Shown here in pieces: positions 51,156 to 57,440 of a DNA stretch of 57,440 nt (position 1 is its first letter; each line of letters starts with the position of its first letter). A program made the translations under genes and the position numbers. Where the stretch lies: positions 1-57,440 of the forward strand of contig JACRLY010000049.1 of NCBI GenBank assembly GCA_016219595.1. Reading direction: 5' to 3'. The notes beneath the pieces are model-generated. The model did not search any database. It saw only the letters and a program-made list of their open reading frames with translations, and was not told where the DNA came from. Source of the DNA: Ignavibacteriota bacterium. GTDB lineage: Bacteria > Bacteroidota > Ignavibacteria > Kapaibacteriales > UBA2268.

Positions 51156-53555
51156 ATGAAAAAATTCTTGATACTGTTTATTTTTGTTTTCATTTACTGT
51201 GCATTTCTGTCTGATTCCGCGAATTCAAGTGATAACAAACCGGCAGCAGGGGTTGAGATTCAAAAGAAAAGTACCTTGTTTGAAGACTCTATTTTTGGTC
51301 CCTGGCATACAAGCTATCCTTATCCCTTTAATCCGATTGCAGATCCTTATGCAAAGACTAATCCTGCCGTGTCAACGGGTTATTATTTTGTTGATAACAG
51401 AGATGCTATTGACAATGATTATCGTAAATGGAAACCTGTTGCAAATATTATTGACACTAATTATGAAAGTAATTTATGGAGACGGGTTTTATCAGGTCCG
51501 CATCAACAGCCTCCGGGTTATTGGCCCCATGAAAACGGTTATGCTTTTTTCAGAAGCTGGAAAACCAAAAACGGCTCGCCTATTTCCGGTTCCTGGTTCG
51601 ACTATGTAGACGGTAACCCCAATGATGTAGATTCAACAGATGATGCATTTGCCGGTCCTATGCCAATCGGTTTTGATTTCTATTTCAACGGTGTCCGTTA
51701 TGATAGTTTCTATGTTTCATCAAACGGTATTATTGCTTTAACTAACAGAAGGTATTTTTATAATTCAAATGGTTTAAGAACTCCTCCATCGGGTGGACAG
51801 CATTGCTATGACAATATGAGCATGGACTGGTTCGTTGGTCCCGGCGGTGCAACTCCTGCGGGTTATCCCGATAGAGTAACATCACGCAGTATTACAATAT
51901 GCGATGGCTATGATGGAACACTTGACCCGAATTATGATGATTTCGGATATAATATCGCTGTTTATGAATGGGGAAATTCTCACACTGGACCTAGTCCGGT
52001 CGCAAATGGTACAATTTTGCAAAGAGGCGGTTCACTTCACTTATTAAATACAAAATTGCCTGTAATTGCACCTTTCTTCGGTGATTTGCACTTATCCCAA
52101 TATAATCCCGTAACTAAGAAAGCGGAAGACTGGGGTAAGGTTTATTACAAGAAATCAATATCAGGCGATAGCTTGATTATTTATTTTGTTAATGCAGTTC
52201 TTAAAGGTGCTGTTGTTACACCATTGGGTACTTATTATATCACTCCGGATCACAGACCAACTGATGGGGCTGATGCCTATCTTGGTGCAAGTGCACAAAT
52301 CTGTTTGACTCGTAAGGATAGTACTATAACCATTACTTACGAAAAGTTTGAAGGAATTTTACAATCCAGCAATTACATTGCATGGCGTTCAGACTTCTTA
52401 TTCAGATGGAACACTACTTGCGGTGTCCGTGGTTTTGCAAGACATTCGAATTTCAATTCGAAAGACCCGACGGCTCCTGTTCCTGCTCTCTGCACCGGTA
52501 ATCCGTATTACCCATGGACAAATGAATATGAACAAACAACTTATTACTTCGATAAATTCCGCAAAACACAGGAAGACCTTGGTTTTCCCGAGGCATCTGT
52601 TGCCGTAAAATTTAAGCAATGGAAGAATGTTATCAGGGTTATCGGTATTAAATATATGCTCAGGCAGGAACTGCCTGAAACTGACCCTGCCTATACCGGT
52701 TTATTCCAGGTACAATTAAGTGCTGATAAGGTACTTGATAAAGAACTTCTTGCAGGTCACAGGCAATTAGGTGCTTTACAGCCGGTTGCCTTACTGCAAA
52801 ACCTGACAAATGATATCCAGGGTCCAAATGGCATTAATTACCAGGAACAGGATGTGGAATTCAGAGCAAGGTTTATGATAACTAACCAGGCAACATTAAG
52901 AACAATTTATAACCGTGGGGTGCCGATTAATAATAACTGTTTGTCACTTCCTGACCCGGATCCGGATAACCTTTGTATGGGAGTCCCGAATGTGAAAGTA
53001 AGATTTGTGCACGTAACTAATTTCAATACATTAGCTACAACATTAAATCCTTATCCCGGACCAGGCAATTTAAATGGTATTCCTCCTTATGGATATGTGG
53101 AAGTTTTCTTCCCTCTGTTTATACCAAATCCGACATTTGTAAATCATATAGGCCGCATGCAAGCGAGAATCATCGCGGAACCAGACTATAATGATCCCCA
53201 CTTTCCTCATTACGATGACGAATGGCCCTTTGATGATACGGCAAGCACAAGGTTCTTCGTAATGAGAAGAATACCAAACGATGTTACATTTGAAGATGAT
53301 GTTACGGAATATCATGTTGTACACGATATTAATGGAGCATCTTCACCGATTCCTTCAGTTTTGAAATGGGTATCATTCAATACCGAAGTCGTTAATGGCG
53401 ATGAAGTTTCCCATCATCCACTTCCCCCAAGAGGCTCGTTCAAAGCTGATAATGAAAGATTGTCCGGAGATTCGACTTTCTACACAAATTATTATATGCA
53501 GTCACCTGCTATATTAATGGATAGAAATCCACAGCATCCGTTCCTTCCCGATTGA
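51156..53555 (+). CDS. Large secreted surface protein, N-terminal part of a frameshifted gene
   Basis: 799 residues. A signal peptide is present (FLILFIFVFIYCAFLSDSANS). The body is beta-rich with jelly-roll-like text such as PIGFDFYFNGVRYDSFYVSSNGIIALTN (about residues 168-195) and many Tyr/Asp/Pro-rich loops. No family recognised. There is no T9SS sorting domain at its end; it stops abruptly after PQHPFLPD. The next frame starts two bases later, lacks a signal peptide and carries the missing T9SS tail. Together they would make one protein of about 1635 residues. The more even codon use compared with neighbours suggests an abundant surface protein. Confidence 0.8.
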   Translation: MKKFLILFIFVFIYCAFLSDSANSSDNKPAAGVEIQKKSTLFEDSIFGPWHTSYPYPFNPIADPYAKTNPAVSTGYYFVDNRDAIDNDYRKWKPVANIIDTNYESNLWRRVLSGPHQQPPGYWPHENGYAFFRSWKTKNGSPISGSWFDYVDGNPNDVDSTDDAFAGPMPIGFDFYFNGVRYDSFYVSSNGIIALTNRRYFYNSNGLRTPPSGGQHCYDNMSMDWFVGPGGATPAGYPDRVTSRSITICDGYDGTLDPNYDDFGYNIAVYEWGNSHTGPSPVANGTILQRGGSLHLLNTKLPVIAPFFGDLHLSQYNPVTKKAEDWGKVYYKKSISGDSLIIYFVNAVLKGAVVTPLGTYYITPDHRPTDGADAYLGASAQICLTRKDSTITITYEKFEGILQSSNYIAWRSDFLFRWNTTCGVRGFARHSNFNSKDPTAPVPALCTGNPYYPWTNEYEQTTYYFDKFRKTQEDLGFPEASVAVKFKQWKNVIRVIGIKYMLRQELPETDPAYTGLFQVQLSADKVLDKELLAGHRQLGALQPVALLQNLTNDIQGPNGINYQEQDVEFRARFMITNQATLRTIYNRGVPINNNCLSLPDPDPDNLCMGVPNVKVRFVHVTNFNTLATTLNPYPGPGNLNGIPPYGYVEVFFPLFIPNPTFVNHIGRMQARIIAEPDYNDPHFPHYDDEWPFDDTASTRFFVMRRIPNDVTFEDDVTEYHVVHDINGASSPIPSVLKWVSFNTEVVNGDEVSHHPLPPRGSFKADNERLSGDSTFYTNYYMQSPAILMDRNPQHPFLPD

Positions 53556-53556
53556 T

Positions 53557-56064
53557 ATGACAAATAAAATCGGTGCAGTACTTTCAATATCGATACAGAG
53601 GTCTGTAAAACGTGATGACTGGGAAAGAGGCTTTTGCGATGCTGAATTGGTCGGTTGTGAACAAAGAGTTATCGTTGGCGGTAACTGGGCAGCAACTGTT
53701 GGCATCGGCTCAGCAACTGCCGATGAAATTTTAGTCCAATACGCAAAATCGAGCCCTGATGGAGTAAAAGGTATTTGCTGGCTTCATGGAAGCGATTTAA
53801 CCTGGAATGAATTGCCGCAAGAAGGCGGGGGAAGCGTTACCTGGACCGATGGTCATGCATGTGCTTTAAGACTGTATGGCGGCGGCGGCTATGTTGTCGG
53901 TTACAATGATGACAGGATTGGAACTCATTACAACCAGGCATATCCAATGGTTTTCAATTCAGGTACAAGAGAAAAACTCGGTTTAAGAGATAATGTTTAT
54001 GATGACGGTATGGATTATGAATACCGGAAATTCAATATGACAATACCTGATAGATTCATTGATGCACCGAACGATGGTGCCTATAATTTCAGATTCAGAA
54101 TAAAAGTTTGGGCTGACGATAATCAGATGATTGGCTCAGTTCCCGGTATCCCTGATGACAATGATCCTTTCTTTGTTGATAATGTCAGGATTCTCATTGC
54201 CGGCACTGAATGTGTTGACGTTGAATGTAATTCTGTTCGTGTTCTTTGGCCCTACAGTATTACCCCGGCTTCACAGGCAATTGCTTTACCGATTCGCGTG
54301 AAAGTCAGCAACAATACAGGAACAAGTGCACCCTCTTATTGGTTAAAGGTTAGAATATTCAGAGTAATTAGCCAATCTCAGATTGATACAGCTCCGATTT
54401 ATTGCCGTGTAATAAGCCAATCTTCATTGCATGCAGGTGAACAAAAAGAAATTAAGTTCCCTGATTGGAATGCAAGAAAATCACCTCCCGGACTCTACAG
54501 GATTTTTGTTTTTATATTTATTCCATATGATGGTGGAGACTTAGAGCCACTTAACGATACTACATATTGTGATTTCGCAGTTTACTATGGCGATTGCTAT
54601 AAATACGATCCGGTATATAATAATACTAATGATGTACCCGAAAAAAACTTCGGTGCTATTAATGGTAGAGGTTTGAATTTGTACGGTTTCTCTATGGGTG
54701 GTGGTGTTTATGCAGCTACTTCGTATGACCTGCCAAACTACAAGAGAGAATGGGAAGCCGGTAGAGAAACAGGCAGCGGTTCGGGGCAATTTGCAATGAA
54801 ATTTGAATTGTTCCAGCCGGATACTATTTTCGGTTATAAGGCATTCTTTTCCCCAATTGGTTGTTCATGGAGTGAAATCGTTATGTTGTCAATTTATGAT
54901 GGAGTTCAACTGCCTTCTAAGATGATTGAAGGAACTGAAGTTGCTAAGAATAGAGGTTTAGATGACCTTAGAGATGAAAAACTATTCTGGGATGAATACG
55001 TTACTTATTTACTGCCTCAACCAAAATACTTACAAGCCGGTAGTTACTGGATGACAATATCTCAGCAGGGTGAAACAGGCCTCGAATTGGGTGCATCAAA
55101 ATCCAGGGTTGGTATGAGAACATTAGACACTTATACCTCTAATCCTCCCGGAGATAGTATGTACCAAAATGGAAGTCAATCCATTTTCCTTCTTTTGGAT
55201 AAAAACCTGAGAACAGCAACCAGAACCGGTGATCTACTTAACCTTAATGTTTTTGCTTATGAAAATACTAAGGGAAGTAATAAATGGTATCCATTTATGA
55301 ATACACAGGGTAATCCGGCATACGGCCACCTTGAATACAGAGGCAGGGTACCTGATGCTACTACAACCCCAACGTATACAAGAGGAACATGGATCCCGAT
55401 GATTGCTCCTTATTTCGGAAACAGAACTTATGGTACAGTGCTTCAATATGAAACATGTCTTGAGATTGATCCTGTTGAATTAACTTCGTTCAATGGACAA
55501 GTTCGCGACAACAGAGTTGACCTATGGTGGGAAACAGCGTCAGAAATAAACAATTATGGATTTCATATAGAAAAAGCGGTTTATGGTGTTCATGACAGTT
55601 ACAAGTGGAATACAATAGGATTTGTAAAAGGTCAGGGAACAACTAATTCAGCTACCAATTACTATTATTCAGATAACAATGTCGAATATGGTCGAACATA
55701 TCATTACCGGTTGCGTCAGGTTGACCTCGACGGTACACAGTCTTGCGAAAGTTATTCAGGCATAGTTACTCTGACTGTAGACAGAAACGGTGAGATTGTA
55801 CTCGAACCAAATGCTCCGAATCCATTTAGCAATAATACTAACATTGAATTCTACCTTCCGAATTCAGTTGATGTGAAGATTGATGTTCTTGATATTTACG
55901 GAAACGTAGTTAAGACATTAGCTGAAGGCACGTTGAACGGAAGTCAGAAACTTCAGTGGAATGCTACGGATAACAATGGTAACAAAGTATCATCCGGTAC
56001 ATATATCTTTAGATTAGTTGCCGGCGATGAGTTTAGAACCGGTAAGATGACATTAGTACGTTAA
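53557..56064 (+). CDS. Large secreted surface protein, C-terminal part with T9SS sorting domain
   Basis: 835 residues starting at an ATG two bases after the previous stop, in the +1 frame relative to it. There is no signal peptide: the N-terminus is MTNKIGAVLSISIQRSVKRDDWERGF, which reads as the interior of a protein, and the frame is open for at least eight codons upstream of the ATG. The middle is beta-rich and unassigned. The C-terminus has a fibronectin-like segment (VELTSFNGQVRDNRVDLWWETASEINNYGFHIEKA ... TYHYRLRQVDLDGTQSCESYSG). A T9SS domain ends it (EPNAPNPFSNNTNIEFYLPN ... VSSGTYIFRLVAGDEFRTGKMTLVR). Without the upstream half it could not be exported. Confidence 0.8.
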   Translation: MTNKIGAVLSISIQRSVKRDDWERGFCDAELVGCEQRVIVGGNWAATVGIGSATADEILVQYAKSSPDGVKGICWLHGSDLTWNELPQEGGGSVTWTDGHACALRLYGGGGYVVGYNDDRIGTHYNQAYPMVFNSGTREKLGLRDNVYDDGMDYEYRKFNMTIPDRFIDAPNDGAYNFRFRIKVWADDNQMIGSVPGIPDDNDPFFVDNVRILIAGTECVDVECNSVRVLWPYSITPASQAIALPIRVKVSNNTGTSAPSYWLKVRIFRVISQSQIDTAPIYCRVISQSSLHAGEQKEIKFPDWNARKSPPGLYRIFVFIFIPYDGGDLEPLNDTTYCDFAVYYGDCYKYDPVYNNTNDVPEKNFGAINGRGLNLYGFSMGGGVYAATSYDLPNYKREWEAGRETGSGSGQFAMKFELFQPDTIFGYKAFFSPIGCSWSEIVMLSIYDGVQLPSKMIEGTEVAKNRGLDDLRDEKLFWDEYVTYLLPQPKYLQAGSYWMTISQQGETGLELGASKSRVGMRTLDTYTSNPPGDSMYQNGSQSIFLLLDKNLRTATRTGDLLNLNVFAYENTKGSNKWYPFMNTQGNPAYGHLEYRGRVPDATTTPTYTRGTWIPMIAPYFGNRTYGTVLQYETCLEIDPVELTSFNGQVRDNRVDLWWETASEINNYGFHIEKAVYGVHDSYKWNTIGFVKGQGTTNSATNYYYSDNNVEYGRTYHYRLRQVDLDGTQSCESYSGIVTLTVDRNGEIVLEPNAPNPFSNNTNIEFYLPNSVDVKIDVLDIYGNVVKTLAEGTLNGSQKLQWNATDNNGNKVSSGTYIFRLVAGDEFRTGKMTLVR

Positions 56065-56200
56065 TCGTAACTAAAGTCAGGAAATGTTAATAAGAAAAAT
56101 GAATTGTATTTTTACAGTATTAAGTACAAGAATAATATTCGAGCGGAAAATTTTATTTAGATAAAAAAATCAAATAAAAGATAAATTAGAGTTTTAGAAT

Positions 56201-56232
56201 GAGCCCCGCATTAATCCGGGACTCATTTTTTA
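56201..56232. terminator. Terminator between convergent genes
   Basis: GAGCCCCG / CGGGACTC arms (seven of eight pairs) with a seven- to eight-base AT loop, followed by ATTTTTTA. It ends the large surface-protein gene. Confidence 0.75.
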
Positions 56233-56279
56233 ATAAATTTTAAATTAGTAATTAGTCATTAATAATTAGTAATTACCTG

Positions 56280-57044
56280 TCACTTCTGCTCCGGTTTTTG
56301 ATTCAGTGATTTCAAAAACGGAGAAATCAAATCAATCGGAATCGGGAAAATAGTAGTCGAATTCTTCTCAGTTGCGATATCAGAAAGGGTCTGCAGATAA
56401 CGCAACTGCAAGGCTATCGGGTGCGATTCGATGATTGTTGCCGCATCAGTCAACTTTTGCGATGCCTGGAACTCGCCGTCGGCATTGATGATTTTTGAAC
56501 GTCTTTCTCGTTCGGCTTCCGCCTGCTTAGCCATAGCCCTCTGCATCTCAATAGGCAAATCAATTTGTTTTACTTCGACAGTTGTAACTTTTATACCCCA
56601 GGGTTCGGTGTGGTCATCGATGATTTCCTGGAGCTTCTTATTTATGCGGTCGCGTTCCGAAAGCAATTCATCCATATCCGACTGACCGAGTATGCTTCGA
56701 AGTGTTGTCTGGGCAATCTGGTTAGTTGCGAAGAGATAATTTTCTACACTGACTATTGCTTTGTCCGCTTCGACAACCCGGAAGTAGAGCACGGCATTCA
56801 CTTTGATAGATATATTATCTTTTGTAATCACATCCTGCGGCTGGACATCCATTGCTACAGTTCTCAGGCTGACTCGAACCATTTTATCAATGAATGGAAT
56901 AAGAATAATCAAACCGGGACCTTTAACACCGATAAGCCTTCCGAGACGAAAGATGACTGCTCTTTCGTATTCCCTTAATATCTTTAATGAAGAAAAAATC
57001 ACAAGCGCAATAAAAGCTATAAAAATTAAAAATGGTGCTGACAT
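56280..57044 (-). CDS. Stomatin-like SPFH/band-7 protein (slipin)
   Basis: 254-residue membrane-anchored SPFH protein. The N-terminal hydrophobic segment [19 protein letters not shown] is followed by the SPFH core: [66 protein letters not shown] (about residues 25-90), [21 protein letters not shown], and [34 protein letters not shown]. Slipins oligomerise on the inner membrane and associate with NfeD-type proteins and membrane proteases. The nfeD gene lies just upstream on the same strand, so this is the typical pair. Confidence 0.93.
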   Translation of the reverse strand: MSAPFLIFIAFIALVIFSSLKILREYERAVIFRLGRLIGVKGPGLIILIPFIDKMVRVSLRTVAMDVQPQDVITKDNISIKVNAVLYFRVVEADKAIVSVENYLFATNQIAQTTLRSILGQSDMDELLSERDRINKKLQEIIDDHTEPWGIKVTTVEVKQIDLPIEMQRAMAKQAEAERERRSKIINADGEFQASQKLTDAATIIESHPIALQLRYLQTLSDIATEKNSTTIFPIPIDLISPFLKSLNQKPEQK

Positions 57045-57108
57045 AAATTCCTCCGAGTTAATGTTATTGAATATTTGTTTACATTTTAATTAATCTATAT
57101 TTCAAAAT

Positions 57109-57440
57109 TTATATTTTTTTCACTTTTAGTAGTAATGCATCGACTGCTACAATAATAATTTCATCACCCTGCCTGATAGTATCATCAGAAGCGGCTTTCC
57201 AAATTTCGCCAAGCACTCGTACATTACCTCTTGATGAAGAAGATATGTCCGCGAGGGCAATACCTTTCATACCCAAAAGGGCATCATTGCCTAAGGTTTT
57301 CTTTCTTTTCTGTGCTTTCAGTCCGAGTGCAACAATGAAAATAAAGAATAAAGCAGTAAGTACTGTTCCTGTAATAATAGCGTCCATAGAAATTTTCATA
57401 AACTCAAATGGTGAATCAATTAGCATTAATGAACCGAGAA
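57109..57440 (-). CDS. nfeD: NfeD-family protein, C-terminal part
   Basis: Partial gene running off the right edge; the frame is open upstream of the apparent ATG at 57424-57426, and the text across it (GSLMLIDSPFEFMKISMDAII) reads as the interior of a long-form NfeD. Visible are one membrane segment (IITGTVLTALFFIFIVALGL) and the C-terminal OB-fold domain: LLGMKGIALADISSSSRGNVRVLGEIWKAASDDTIRQGDEIIIVAVDALLLKVKK. Long NfeD proteins have an N-terminal ClpP-like serine protease, which would lie outside the window. The OB domain is thought to bind the stomatin partner encoded next. Confidence 0.88.
   Translation of the reverse strand, partial: LGSLMLIDSPFEFMKISMDAIITGTVLTALFFIFIVALGLKAQKRKKTLGNDALLGMKGIALADISSSSRGNVRVLGEIWKAASDDTIRQGDEIIIVAVDALLLKVKKI

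Noticed and set aside
56235-56278. TAATTAGTAATTA simple repeats as a regulatory array
   Set aside because: Low-complexity AT sequence similar to that at 22540; nothing distinguishes it from background.
1-57440. CRISPR arrays, tRNA and rRNA genes
   Set aside because: No regularly spaced direct repeats of 25-40 bases, no cas genes, and no recognisable tRNA or rRNA sequence were seen on either strand.

Overview
This 57.4 kb window is AT-rich DNA from a bacterium of the Fibrobacterota-Chlorobiota-Bacteroidota group. Five or six large secreted proteins end in type IX secretion (T9SS) sorting domains, several lipoproteins are present, and some upstream regions carry TAnnTTTG promoter elements of the Bacteroidota type. 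A flagellar block (fliD, flaG and two small genes) argues against ordinary Bacteroidota and favours an Ignavibacteria/Kapabacteria-like lineage. That placement is inferred from gene content; no rRNA or tRNA gene was seen.

Layout. 1-2.2 kb: end of a flagellar operon (FliD, FlaG, a FliT/FlgN-like coiled-coil protein, a possible FlgM-like protein). 2.4-13.9 kb: housekeeping and envelope genes (SSB, MlaD-type MCE protein, O-methyltransferase, VWA-OmpA lipoprotein, M28 peptidase, retropepsin-like protease, dUTPase, a deleted Fmt, polyphosphate kinase, an FG-GAP/T9SS protein). 14.3-22.5 kb: a Mu-like prophage remnant with protease/scaffold, major capsid, decoration protein, gp36, lysis genes, tail fibre, LamG protein and portal. 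No tail-tube, tape-measure, integrase or transposase gene is visible. The portal has an in-frame stop and a small membrane gene is frameshifted. A frameshifted large terminase lies 8 kb away on the other strand (30.8-32.3 kb), beyond chromosomal-looking genes. 22.8-30.7 kb: a lipoprotein, a histidine kinase/response regulator pair with unusual domains, a DUF2007-like protein, a T9SS protein and an M16 peptidase pair. 32.5-34.5 kb: an AT-rich type II restriction-modification pair (methylase with a SNase-like tail, MjaI-like endonuclease). 34.5-38.7 kb: an operon of a TmcC/DsrM-like membrane protein, a TmcB/DsrK/HdrD-like iron-sulfur protein fused to a receiver domain, and a histidine kinase with two tetra-cysteine PAS domains. 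39.1-56.1 kb: a surface-protein island (cysteine-rich repeat lipoprotein, three BNR or BNR/PKD-like T9SS adhesins, one very large T9SS protein split by a frameshift). 56.3-57.4 kb: a stomatin/NfeD pair, with nfeD running off the right edge.

The strongest candidate for something undescribed is the pair of redox/signalling loci. At 34.5-38.7 kb an electron-transfer iron-sulfur subunit is covalently joined to a receiver and is encoded with a cysteine-PAS kinase. At 23.7-26.3 kb a second cysteine-PAS kinase has an N-terminal Rossmann-like domain, and its partner regulator ends in a GcvH-like fold that lacks the lipoyl lysine. Together they suggest phosphorelay signalling tied to the state of the electron-transport chain or cofactor pools. 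This is inference from domain content.

A second theme is damaged or shuffled genes: Fmt lacks its catalytic segment, three prophage genes and one surface-protein gene are broken, palindromic repeats are scattered around (one read in-frame inside a phage gene), and two neighbouring adhesins share an almost identical T9SS tail at the DNA level. Some of the single-base lesions could be assembly errors.
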